Assembly: GCA_902801585.1 (NCBI GenBank)
Contig: CADCIU010000028.1
Coordinates: 1 to 43,786, forward strand
Direction of reading: 5' to 3'
DNA from: an uncultured Lachnospiraceae bacterium
GTDB taxonomy: Bacteria; Bacillota_A; Clostridia; Lachnospirales; Lachnospiraceae
Length of the DNA: 43,786 nt
Positions 31,276-40,500 of this stretch are shown here, piece after piece. Position 1 is the stretch's first letter. Every line of letters begins with the position of its first letter. A model generated the notes under the pieces. That model was not told where the DNA came from. It did not search any database and saw only the letters and a list, made by a program, of their open reading frames with translations. The translations under genes were made by a program, and so were the position numbers.

Positions 31276-31333
31276 CATCAGCGTTGCCCATTGGCTACGG
31301 TTTTAATACTGTTTTGACAGAGTTTTCCTCGGT

Positions 31334-32170
31334 TCATTCCTCCTCGAATTCCGCTTCGGAGCCATCCGATTCAAACCCTTCGCCGACCATCTCCTCATAC
31401 TGCTCCATATTCATGGAGTCAGCACTCTCGATCACTTCGCCTGTCGCCTCGTTGATATAGTCGACATGAATATTCTCGGCAGGTGTGCCGTTAAATATGT
31501 TGTAATACCATCCGTAATAGAAGAAATCCAAAGCCGAAATGTACTCGTCAACTTCAACAGTCTCTGACTTCGTCGTTACTGTGAATTCCGTAAAGTCATC
31601 ATTGAATTCGACATTGACGATGTTCGGATAATACTCGGATCCGGCCTTATCCTTCGACGTGAGAGAGATCGCGTCGCGGAGAGTCTCCATCAGTTCTTCG
31701 TGTCTTGACTTTGTCATCGTGATCGACACGCTTCCGTCTTCCTCCAGTACACAGCTCGTGAATTCATTATCTATAGCATATTGCTGCGCATCCTCAGGGG
31801 TCTCGATGAGCAGTTCGATCCTCTCCTTTTCCTCGGGAGTGATCAAAAGCGATACGTTCTCTTCCTCGTTCGCCTTCACGGTGCTGTCTGCATCCGCAGA
31901 TTGCTGTCCCTCTTCCTGCGCTGCAGCATCAGTCTCCTTCTGATCCGTGTTCTCCTGCGCTGTCACCGTTTCTGTCTGCGCCGCTTCGGCTGTCTCGTGA
32001 TCTGCCGCTGCCGCCTGGGTCGGTGTACTTCCCGCACATGCTGTGATGACAAAGGCCGTTCCCATCACGCAAAGGAGCATCGCCGCATGGCCCGCAAACT
32101 TTCTGTACCCTGCTTTCTTATTCTCTGATCTCTTGGATCCTGATTCTTTTTCAGTCATTTTACCGTCCAA
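31334..32170 (-). CDS. Unknown lipoprotein, acidic
   Basis: 278 residues, family not recognised. A basic N-terminus (SKRSENKKAGYRK) and a hydrophobic stretch end in the lipobox VITAC, so lipidation at Cys45 is expected. An Ala/Thr/Glu-rich linker follows to about residue 105, then a folded part that includes EEKERIELLIETPEDAQQYA, SVSITMTKSRHEELME and FTVTTKSETVEV. The C-terminus is very acidic. The start is TTG at 32170, because AGGAG is correctly spaced there; the ATG four codons later has no ribosome binding site. It follows another lipoprotein gene by 56 bases. Confidence 0.8.
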   Translation of the reverse strand: MDGKMTEKESGSKRSENKKAGYRKFAGHAAMLLCVMGTAFVITACAGSTPTQAAAADHETAEAAQTETVTAQENTDQKETDAAAQEEGQQSADADSTVKANEEENVSLLITPEEKERIELLIETPEDAQQYAIDNEFTSCVLEEDGSVSITMTKSRHEELMETLRDAISLTSKDKAGSEYYPNIVNVEFNDDFTEFTVTTKSETVEVDEYISALDFFYYGWYYNIFNGTPAENIHVDYINEATGEVIESADSMNMEQYEEMVGEGFESDGSEAEFEEE

Positions 32171-32226
32171 TTATTGCTCCTGATCCTTACGGATCACTGT
32201 CCTTTTTTCAATATTCAAAGTGCCTG

Positions 32227-33237
32227 TTACTTGTTCTCTGTATATGCGTGATACCAGTCATTCATCACATCGCATGCCTTGATGGAATCATCCGCAAAAG
32301 TGATCTTATAGAGCTCTTCCGATCCGCCCTCGCTCACTCTGCGCACAATGTTCCCCTTGTCAGTCGCGAAGAAGAAATCGAAGCGCTCGCCATCCTCAGG
32401 GAAATCGAGAACGACATACTCTCCGTCGGGAGCATCGCCGTCGACATACTCATAAACGGCATTGGATGTCATCTTCTCATAGAAAGGCATGATATCGGCG
32501 CCATTGGGCTCCACAGGTCCGAACTCTGTCGTGCTGATCGTATACTTGACATCTTTCATATAAGCAGCACGTGCAAGATACATCTCAGGAAGCGTATTGC
32601 CGAGATTGACTTGTGTAATTCCCTCGTTGTCCTTGAAAAAAGTCTCCTTGCGCACAGCGCCTGCCCATTCGTTCAGTTTGTCCCACTGTTCCTGGCCTTC
32701 CACCATATTCTCGGGTGATTCGCGGACGAAGCGGACGTCTGTGGGATGGAAGTAGATATAATAAGTACCGCTGCCGTCTGTTCCGAGGATCTCCTCTCCG
32801 GACATATCATTGCAGAGCATATTATGAACTTCTTCCTCGGTTCTTGTGCCGATCGCGAAAAGCCAGCCTGCACCTTCCCGGTCATGGCCCATTGCTTTCT
32901 CAGCGTCGACCGAAGCTTTCTCATACACATTGATCAGAATGCCGTCTTCACTGATTTCCGGTACTTCGATCAAAAGAAGGTCTACATATTCTGAGGGTAC
33001 TGACAGTTTGATTCCTTTGTTCTCAAACGTCTGAACAGAACCCGTCTCCTGTCCTGCGCCGCCCTGATCTGTCACAGTTGTCTCTCCTGTGGTAGAAGTC
33101 TCTCCTGTGGAAGCAGTCTCTCCTGCGGCAGGTGTCTGCGCAGCGCTGCCGCCGGATGCGCCGCATGCTGCCAGCGACAATACCATTGCGGGTACGACGA
33201 TGCCGATCTTCAGAAAATCTACAGTATTTCTTTTCAT
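32227..33237 (-). CDS. Unknown lipoprotein with Thr/Gly-rich linker
   Basis: 336 residues. The signal peptide ends in the lipobox LAAC (Cys near 25). A linker follows with repeated (S/T)TGET units (about 30-65), then a globular domain of about 250 residues with no family I recognise (IKLSVPSEYVDLLLIEVPE, GAGWLFAIGTRTEEEVHNM, then YIYFHPTDVRFVRESPENM). The pattern is that of a surface-exposed binding or sensing domain on a flexible tether. AAGGAGG precedes the ATG. It probably shares a transcript with the next lipoprotein gene. Confidence 0.85.
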   Translation of the reverse strand: MKRNTVDFLKIGIVVPAMVLSLAACGASGGSAAQTPAAGETASTGETSTTGETTVTDQGGAGQETGSVQTFENKGIKLSVPSEYVDLLLIEVPEISEDGILINVYEKASVDAEKAMGHDREGAGWLFAIGTRTEEEVHNMLCNDMSGEEILGTDGSGTYYIYFHPTDVRFVRESPENMVEGQEQWDKLNEWAGAVRKETFFKDNEGITQVNLGNTLPEMYLARAAYMKDVKYTISTTEFGPVEPNGADIMPFYEKMTSNAVYEYVDGDAPDGEYVVLDFPEDGERFDFFFATDKGNIVRRVSEGGSEELYKITFADDSIKACDVMNDWYHAYTENK

Positions 33238-33341
33238 TGAACGTTCCTCCTTAAAAATTTTCCCTTCTCCATTCTGTTCTCATGTTCTCCTCACAGAGCT
33301 TGTTTTTGATAAACGCCTCTTGAGAAGGTCCGATTTCCATT

Positions 33342-33369
33342 ATTATAATCACATTGCCAATTCCTGCAA
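33342..33369 (-). promoter_or_regulatory. Promoter of the lipoprotein pair
   Basis: On the minus strand TTGCAG (33369-33364) and TATAAT (33347-33342) are spaced by 16 bases, about 105 bases before the lipoprotein start at 33237. Confidence 0.6.
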
Positions 33370-33443
33370 GCGAAAAATGCGGGAATACACAATGCTCATA
33401 TAAGAATATACGCCCTGCTCATCATAATCCACGGTCATTCGAA

Positions 33444-33491
33444 AATTCCTGATCTCAGTGGGACCCTCTTCGTTCCCTGAGATCAGGAATT
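33444..33491 (-). terminator. Hairpin after the low-complexity lipoprotein
   Basis: A perfect 15-bp inverted repeat AATTCCTGATCTCAG and its complement (33444-33458 and 33477-33491), with an 18-base loop, lies about 100 bases past the stop at 33590. The minus-strand tail is short (TTTTC), so this is a plausible but not classic terminator. Confidence 0.6.
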
Positions 33492-33589
33492 CATGCTGTT
33501 TCTCAGTTATTTATTGCGGATTCTGTCTTTTTTGCCTCTGCTGCGTTTCCGATCCGGTCTTTTTTGCCTCCGTCCCGCTGTCAATCTGA

Positions 33590-35794
33590 TCAATATGCGT
33601 ACGTGTAATCGACATCCACATATTCATCCGGCTGATATTCATCGACGTAGAAACCATAATCCGAGCTGTCTTCCTCCGCCCAGTCACTGTCATCGCCCTG
33701 ATCATACTCTGCCTGCGGATTGAGTTCCTCGGTAAATTCTTCATTGAAGTCATCGGCATATCCGCCATTTACATAATCACCATTTACATAATCGTCATTT
33801 GCATATTCGTCATCTGCATAGCCGCCGTCATCGTATGCTTCTTCATCACCGCTGCTGCTCTCAATATGTCCGACATGTACATAGCAGGCGACATCCGGGC
33901 TGTAATCATCATCCGCGACAAATCCGGTCTCATAGAGCATTTTGTCATCAATACTGCTCATATCCTGTACCGCATAGTTCCACTGGCTTCTGGCATCGTC
34001 GGTCTCAAGAGCGTCATAGCCGCCGTCCATGTACACATATTTGAATGTGCTCGACGAGCCGGAATCTCCGTGCATTGTCACGGTACTGCCGTCCACATCA
34101 TAGTATCCGTCCCGGATCTCATCTTCGAGATAGTACACCCACTCTCCATTCTCCATAGCTGCAGTTCCTGCGTAATAAACTGAGCCGTCGGAATCGAAGC
34201 GGAAGACCTGTGCCTGATGCATGCCCGAGAGCCAGTATCCGTCTGTGAGATCATTTCTCATCTCATTTGTAGTGATATCTACAAGACCTGCGCCGGAATT
34301 TGCGTCACTGCCGTCAAACTCGCTGTCCCAGTTTTCCTCGTAATCCTGATCATAGTCCCGGTCATAATCCTGGTCGTAGTCCTGATCATAATCCTGGTCA
34401 TAATCCTGGTCGTAGTCCTGATCATAACCCGGATCGTAATCCTGATCTTCGACCTCGTCGGTATAGTCTCCGAACTGGCCGTAGTCGCCGTCCTCGTCTT
34501 CGTAATCTCCGGTCTGGTTGTAATAATCGTCCTCGTCTTCTCCGCCGTAGATCTCGAACTGGCCGTAATCTTCATCGTTCGACTCATATCCTGTACCGTC
34601 GTCTGCGTCTTCGCCGCTCTCTGTATCACTGTACTGAGTCTCGCTGCTTAAACCGGCTTCCTCTGTCTCTTCGCTCTGATCGCCTGCCGCCGCCTTAAGG
34701 AGATCATTTTCAACGGCTCCGCCTTCAGCCTGCATCGCCTCGTCTTCCTTGTCTGTATCCTCTGCACCGGTCTGCGTATTGGTCTCGCTGTTGTCGATAT
34801 CCGTACTGATCTCTGTATTGTTGATCTCAGTGTTGGTCTCGGTATTGTTGATCTCGGTATTGGTCTCATCACTGATATCAGTGTTGACTTCCTGATTGAC
34901 CTCAGTATTGATCTCGGTGTTGGTGATCTCGGTGTTGTTCTGTGTGTTGTTGTTTACATCATAATCATTCTTGGTATTTACAACTGAGTTGTACTCCTCC
35001 TGAACAGTGTTGATGTCAATGTCATTGTATTCATTCTGGTTGTTCTGAATGATATCGATCACCTTGATGTAGTACTCTTCCGACTTGCTCAGATCCAGAT
35101 AGATGTTCTTGGAGTTGTCGTTTTTGACATTATATGTGATATTCTGGTTTGCTCTCTGGTTGTACAACTGGGCGATCTCATACATGAGGTACACGTCGTT
35201 GGGGTTGTTCCTGAGATTCTTGTCACACTTCTCAATACGGTTGTCGTAATTGATCTTGTAGTTCTGCGTGTAATAATTATCTGTATAATAATTATTGGTC
35301 ACTTTCTTGTTGTTGGTCGTGTTGCCGCCGTTGTTGTGCGTTGTGTTGCCGCTGTTTGTGTTATTGTTGTTCTTGTTGTTCTTATTATTCTTGTTGCCGC
35401 TGTTGGAATTGTTCTTTGCCTTGTTGTTTTTGTTGCTGGTATTCTTGCTGTTCTGATTGCTGGTATTCTTGCTGTTATTTTTGCTGTTCTTGTTGCTCTT
35501 ATTATCTTTATTGTTCTTGGCGGTGGATTTGGTGTTTTTTGAGTCCTTGCTGTCCTTGCCTTTTGCAGTCGTTGCGCCGTTCGCAGTCACGCCTGCAGCG
35601 CTGGAGGTCTGGACATTGTCGCCTTCCTGCTGTCCCTGCTTGCCCTTCAGCGAGCAGCCGACGGACCCGAACATCATTGCTGCTGCGAGCGCGAACACCG
35701 CGATCCTGGTCTTCGCTGCAGACTTGGCGTTAACCCTGTCGAATCCTGCCTTTTCCATTTCGAAGTTTCTGTTCTCATACTCTCTGCGATACAT
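33590..35794 (-). CDS. Giant low-complexity Asn/Asp-rich lipoprotein
   Basis: 734 residues. The basic N-terminus and hydrophobic segment end in the lipobox GSVGC (Cys near 47). Then come a Lys/Asn/Ser tract with almost nothing else (about 75-160), a Tyr/Asn stretch (NNYYTDNYYTQNYK), a possible folded helix pair like a tetratricopeptide unit (NPNDVYLMYEIAQLYNQRA), and Asn-Thr-Glu-Ile repeats (about 285-345). Acidic Gly/Glu/Tyr tracts with seven or so DQDY units (near 450-485) follow. Next is a domain of about 110 residues starting at NEMRNDLTDGYWLSGM that resembles a lipocalin/META-like beta domain. A Tyr/Asp/Glu tail closes it. GGGAGG precedes the ATG. The chain is mostly disordered, polyanionic and surface exposed; function unknown. 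Confidence 0.85.
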   Translation of the reverse strand: MYRREYENRNFEMEKAGFDRVNAKSAAKTRIAVFALAAAMMFGSVGCSLKGKQGQQEGDNVQTSSAAGVTANGATTAKGKDSKDSKNTKSTAKNNKDNKSNKNSKNNSKNTSNQNSKNTSNKNNKAKNNSNSGNKNNKNNKNNNNTNSGNTTHNNGGNTTNNKKVTNNYYTDNYYTQNYKINYDNRIEKCDKNLRNNPNDVYLMYEIAQLYNQRANQNITYNVKNDNSKNIYLDLSKSEEYYIKVIDIIQNNQNEYNDIDINTVQEEYNSVVNTKNDYDVNNNTQNNTEITNTEINTEVNQEVNTDISDETNTEINNTETNTEINNTEISTDIDNSETNTQTGAEDTDKEDEAMQAEGGAVENDLLKAAAGDQSEETEEAGLSSETQYSDTESGEDADDGTGYESNDEDYGQFEIYGGEDEDDYYNQTGDYEDEDGDYGQFGDYTDEVEDQDYDPGYDQDYDQDYDQDYDQDYDQDYDRDYDQDYEENWDSEFDGSDANSGAGLVDITTNEMRNDLTDGYWLSGMHQAQVFRFDSDGSVYYAGTAAMENGEWVYYLEDEIRDGYYDVDGSTVTMHGDSGSSSTFKYVYMDGGYDALETDDARSQWNYAVQDMSSIDDKMLYETGFVADDDYSPDVACYVHVGHIESSSGDEEAYDDGGYADDEYANDDYVNGDYVNGGYADDFNEEFTEELNPQAEYDQGDDSDWAEEDSSDYGFYVDEYQPDEYVDVDYTYAY
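34340..34450 (-). repeat. 12-bp tandem repeats coding DQDY
   Basis: About nine copies of a 12-base unit of the type TAATCCTGATCA/TAGTCCTGGTCG (plus strand) encode YDQD repeats. The unit is a multiple of three, so gain or loss keeps the frame. The copies differ at third positions, mostly C/T and A/G. Confidence 0.85.
34772..34947 (-). repeat. Degenerate repeats coding NTEI(N)
   Basis: Repeated 12-15-base units reading GATCTCGGTATTG-like on the plus strand encode INTE and NNTE runs in the lipoprotein. They are less regular than the DQDY array. Confidence 0.7.
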
Positions 35795-36061
35795 TGTGTT
35801 TCCTCCCTTTTATATATCTCAATGGAATTATGTACGGTTTTGTTTTCTATGGTTGAAGTATATCGCAGGGGTATTCGTGCTCTGTAAAATAAAAGTTCAC
35901 AGTGCTCACAGACATTTGAGGCGAATCACTGCAAGACGTTCGCATTGGATTTGACGAAAAAGCCAAAAGTAATTAAAATTTAAATGTATTAATTCAGGTA
36001 TCCGGTGTATGGATCGGGGTCGATGTGCCTCCGCGCAGAGTGCTCCGGAATGGAGATTCTT

Positions 36062-36382
36062 ATGTTTATCCTAAGTCAGAACAAAATGTACCTGCTGGAA
36101 ATGTGCGGAATGGAGATTGACGTCAGCAAACATGATAACAACGACGGCACTCTGTTCAAGAAGTCCACGACGAGCACGCGGATCAACCTGATCTGTTACT
36201 GCAAGAATGCTTTCAGTGTAGAAACCGAAAGCGGTGATCCCACCGGCTCCTATACAATGCAGATCAAAGTGGGGACTTTCCGCAATATAAAACGGGCAAA
36301 ACAGGAAATGATGTGTGTTTATCAGGCGCTCAGCGACGGCGCACCCGTTTATGCCATCAGAGAAGATGCGCCAAGAGAATGA
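36062..36382 (+). CDS. Small conserved-type protein of unknown function
   Basis: About 106 residues, cytoplasmic. It begins MFILSQNKMYLLEMCGMEI and ends with a basic/helical pattern TFRNIKRAKQEMMCVYQAL. This layout (an SQ-K start, a beta strand with a gap, then a hydrophobic strand with a closing RA-x5-helix) resembles a small hypothetical family frequent in Firmicutes, whose function is not known to me. The ATG at 36062 is chosen because GGAG lies six bases upstream. Earlier ATGs at 36005 and 36050 have none. It precedes a secreted-protein gene by 29 bases in the same direction. Confidence 0.65.
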   Translation: MFILSQNKMYLLEMCGMEIDVSKHDNNDGTLFKKSTTSTRINLICYCKNAFSVETESGDPTGSYTMQIKVGTFRNIKRAKQEMMCVYQALSDGAPVYAIREDAPRE

Positions 36383-36411
36383 AGTGTGGTCTCACAGAAA
36401 GGAATGGATCG

Positions 36412-37473
36412 ATGAAATTCGCAGATATGACAAACTCTATTATGAAGGCATTTGAGATCAGACCGGTCATTCGCTCCGCCGCGGCCGTTCTCACCGCCGC
36501 ATGCCTGGGCTCGATGATCCTGCCGGTTCCCGGCACCTCGATCTGTGCCTCAGCGTCAGAAGCGGCTCGTTCTTCAAACAGCGAGACGGGAAACTTCAAC
36601 ACAGATACCTCGGATGCAGCGCCGGATCATGCAGAGATCTCGGAAGCGGAATACAAACTGCTCAAAGTTTTCAAGGAGAAGACCGGAAACCTCACGACCT
36701 CTGATTTCTGTACCTATGATTATGATAAGGACGGAAAATATGAGGCCTTCGCTCTGGTCGGCGATGAAGATGACTTCGGTGCCTTTACGGGTACTCTCTA
36801 TTTTGTCACCGATAAGTCCGTGGAGACCGTGCTCGAAGACGGTGTCTTCTGGCCCTATTCGGGTGACCTGCGTATGCTCCGTTTTAATGACTGCGGATTT
36901 TATCTGATCGGTGAATACTACACCACCGGAGATGTCACATATGTGTTCGGTGTGAAGAACGGCAAATGGTATGAGCATCCGTTCTCAAGACAGGGGATGA
37001 GCCTTCGTCAGGTCGATCAGACCAACGAGATGACGATCACACTTTCTGAGTATGACGGGATGAAAGACAAGCAGAGCGGTTATTATTCCGCTCATACCTG
37101 GAAGACCTACTATATGTACTGGAACGGGGATTTCGTCGAGTACGGCGGCCTGAAGATCTCCGAAAAGGATCTGCTCACTTACAAGAACGCCGGGACGTAC
37201 GTCGATCAGATCAAGTCACAAGGATACACGATCGACAGTATCTATTACCGGGCAAACGGGATCATCAATATCAACTACTCTATCGAGAATGACACCTTTA
37301 TCGACTATGAAAACCTCACATTGGTGCTCAAGGACAAAGCGGTCACTCCTCTTAATATTTACAATGATCCCAACGTGACATTTAAGACTGCAGCCGATCT
37401 GAGCAAGGCTTCCTATGGCGGCACTTATAAAGCCTGCATGTTTGCAGACAGGGCGGTCTACCCGAATCAATAA
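36412..37473 (+). CDS. Unknown secreted protein
   Basis: 353 residues. A signal peptide is likely (basic start, hydrophobic AAAVLTAACLGSMILPV, cleavage near CASASEA). The mature part has an acidic linker and then a domain with EFxxYDYDKDGKYEAFALVG-like spacing (DKDGKYEAF resembles an EF-hand-like or FG-GAP-like calcium loop). SGYYSAHTWKTYYMYWNGDF follows. The frame is open upstream to 36313 inside the preceding gene, but the ATG at 36412, with AGAAAGGA ahead of it, starts a proper signal peptide. I do not recognise the family. An extracellular binding role is inferred only from the export signal. Confidence 0.75.
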   Translation: MKFADMTNSIMKAFEIRPVIRSAAAVLTAACLGSMILPVPGTSICASASEAARSSNSETGNFNTDTSDAAPDHAEISEAEYKLLKVFKEKTGNLTTSDFCTYDYDKDGKYEAFALVGDEDDFGAFTGTLYFVTDKSVETVLEDGVFWPYSGDLRMLRFNDCGFYLIGEYYTTGDVTYVFGVKNGKWYEHPFSRQGMSLRQVDQTNEMTITLSEYDGMKDKQSGYYSAHTWKTYYMYWNGDFVEYGGLKISEKDLLTYKNAGTYVDQIKSQGYTIDSIYYRANGIININYSIENDTFIDYENLTLVLKDKAVTPLNIYNDPNVTFKTAADLSKASYGGTYKACMFADRAVYPNQ

Positions 37474-37517
37474 GCAAAATCCGGCAATTATAGACATATC
37501 CATTCCACCTGAAAAAA

Positions 37518-37569
37518 AATTCTCAATCTTAGGAGGGTGCCTGACCCCTCCTAAGATTGAGAATTTTTC
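37518..37569. terminator. Bidirectional terminator between convergent genes
   Basis: A 20-bp stem (37518-37537 and 37546-37565) with an 8-base loop carries a T-run on both strands (TTTTTC on plus, TTTTTTTT on minus). It serves the secreted-protein gene and the protease gene. Confidence 0.93.
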
Positions 37570-37572
37570 ACT

Positions 37573-40500
37573 TTATTCGATCGCCACCCACGGAATCCTC
37601 TTCGCGTCAAGTTTCTTCGCCGCCTCTGATCCTTCATGGCAGTGGATCGTGTAGTAATACTCCCCTGTATCGTAGTTCTTGGCGCCGATACTACCGATAC
37701 TCATGACCGAATCCGGAAGATAGATATCCGTGATCGATGTGCACTCATCAAATGCCGAATAATCAATATACAAAGTCCCGTCCGGAACATACATCTCTCC
37801 GCTTCTTCCTGTGGGAACCGATACAAGCGTCGTTCCGTCCTTACTCATCAAAAGTCCGTCCGATGCCGTATGATAAGGATTCTTTCCGTCCACTGCATAG
37901 TTCTGCAGGATCACTCTTTCCGTCATCTTCTGACGGATCTGAAGGCCTTTGGGAATGGTGATCGTATCCTGTTCGAACGTCTGATTGTAATCTGCACTGA
38001 ACGGACAATAGCCAAGCGTCTGCAGCTTATCGGGTAGTTCAATAGTGCCGAAATCCGGCCCCGGCGTAAACGCCGAATTGCCGATCTTGGTGACCGACGA
38101 AGGCAGCTTCACATTCGCAAGTGGTGTATGGTTAAATGCCCGATTGCCTATGGATTGAAGCCCATTACCGAACTGTACATCCGTCAATTGACTGCAGCTG
38201 CCAAATGCCCAATCTCCTATAGTCTTGACCGAAGACGGTAATGTCACTTTCTGTAATGCGCCTGTCATATAAGCTGCATATTCTCCGATCGTCTCCACCC
38301 CTTCAGGGACCGCATATTCCGAGATCGACATTCTGCGTGGATAATACACCAGCTCCTTCATATCCTTTGTATACAAAACACCATTCTGCGAGGTGTAAGA
38401 GTCATTTTCCTCTGCCACCTCCACTTCACGGAGATTGTACATTCCATCAGACATCTTCTTCGGTTCGATCTTTTCCACCGATTCCGGTATCGTTATCTTT
38501 GATACACTGCAAAAGCCAGTTACATCGGAATCTCCGGTGTACCTGATCGCTGTAACCGGAAGGTCTCTGAAGACCGCCGGCACATCAAACGCACCCTCGT
38601 CTTCCGTGACGATCTTCATCAGTTCCGCCCGATTTGCGTAGACACGCCAAAGTGTAGTTACAGCTTTCTGACCACTCGAACTCTCCGTCTCCTCTACGAC
38701 TTCCTCATAGTACAGATCCGCCGGATCTGTGATGTCATCACTCTCGATCTCATACAGATCTGCATATTTCTGGGCAGCTGAACCGTCTGAGCAGTGCAGC
38801 CTCGTGCGATAAACAAACTTGTCTCTGCCGTTCTCGTCCTTTTCGCTGTAATCATATTCTCCGGGGAAGACCATCTTTCCGAATCGGAATACACTGTCCG
38901 GGATCACAAACTCGGTTCCCTTATCCAAATCGAAGAACTGATAATCCTGCAGCGTCGTAACTCCTTCCGGAACGACCACAATATTTCCCATCCCGTACGG
39001 AATCGTGACGATCAGGTCCCCTGACCGGTTGGTTATGAAACCGCCCGGTGAAGCAAACTTTTCGTTGTTTTCGTCTACGTCAAAGGCAGCAATATCCAGA
39101 CCGTCGAACGCCTGTGTACCGATATGCACAACATTTGAGCCGATATGCACAGAGTCCATCTTCACTTTCTGGACGCCAAAGGCGCTGAGATACAGCTCAC
39201 CGAAAGCACAATCTCCAATTTCCTCGAGAGAATCCGGAAGCTGCAGCGCTTCAAGACCAAAGCACTCGAAAAATCCCATATTGTCTATTTTGCGCACTGT
39301 TTCGGGGAACGTCACTTTCTTCAGACTTGAAGAAGCAAATGCCGCATACCCGATCTCTTCTGTCCCCTCTTCGATCGCATACTCTTCTCCCTTAGCGCAG
39401 GGATACTGGATCAAAAGTTTTCCGTCCTTGCTGTAGAGCACACCGTCGACGGTCTTGTAATTCGGATTATCTGCACTGATCGAGATCTCTTTGAGCTGCT
39501 CACATACCGCGAAAGGAATAGAGCCGATCGAAACCAATCCGTCCGGCAGTTTTACGGATGTAAGATTGGTGTGCATAAACGCACCGCGCCCTATCATCTC
39601 GACACTCTCGGGGATCGTGATCTCTGTTAAGCCTGTGCGGTGGAATGCGGACAGGCCGATCTTCTTGAGCCCCTCAGGCAGGACAGCCTTTTCCAGCTGC
39701 TGCAGTCCGGAGAAGGCCTCATCACCGATCTCCCTTACGGAGTCGGGTAGTGTGACGGACACGATCGTCTTATTCCTGTAGAATGCACCGGCACCGATTT
39801 TCGTCACAGGGTGTCCGTCGGCCGAATCCGGTATACGGATCTCTGTGTCTTCTCCGTCATAGCTGACGATCGATGCTTCGTCTCCTGATATCTCCGCATA
39901 CAGTGTTCCCTGATCCACAGGGATCTCTATCGTTTCTTTTTCCTGCCGGGTGCTGAGTTCCTTGTACTCCGAAGCGTGTTCGTTGCCATTGACATCTTTT
40001 ATGACGACCTGGCAGATAAAATCATGCTCGAACTCGGATGCATGCTTCATGATCAGCTTGAAACTCCGGTCCAGACACATCGGATACATCTCGTAACCTG
40101 TCGACTTCCACTTGTTAAACGGAAGAAGATTTCCATCTTCGTCGCGGACAGGGGAAAGCGAGATCGATCCCGCGTTGATGAATGATTCAAAATAGGAAAC
40201 ATCCACGGACTCTTTACCGCCGGCCAGCGCACTGCCTTCGGCAGATGTGATATCGAGTATGGTCGTCTCGGTCTCTCCATCTGTGTTCTTAGCTGTGACA
40301 GAGATGCTCTCATCCGTATTTACATCAATATCCTTAAACTCATGCCCGGAAGTCAGATAACTTCCGACCGTCATGTAGGTGCTCTCTGTCCCCTGATGTT
40401 CCATTTGAACACAAGTAAGCGGTGCTGCCGGCTCCTCCATATCCGTCACTGCAGAAAGAAGCATCGGATCTGCCGGAATGTGCAGGACATTGTTCTGATC

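Larger units (their letters stand above)
33238..33589. other. Intergenic region of 352 bases with a promoter and a hairpin
   Basis: Between the two lipoprotein genes. It holds the minus-strand promoter at 33342-33369 and the inverted repeat at 33444-33491. No further gene or repeat is apparent, and small plus-strand frames here have no ribosome binding sites. Confidence 0.6.
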
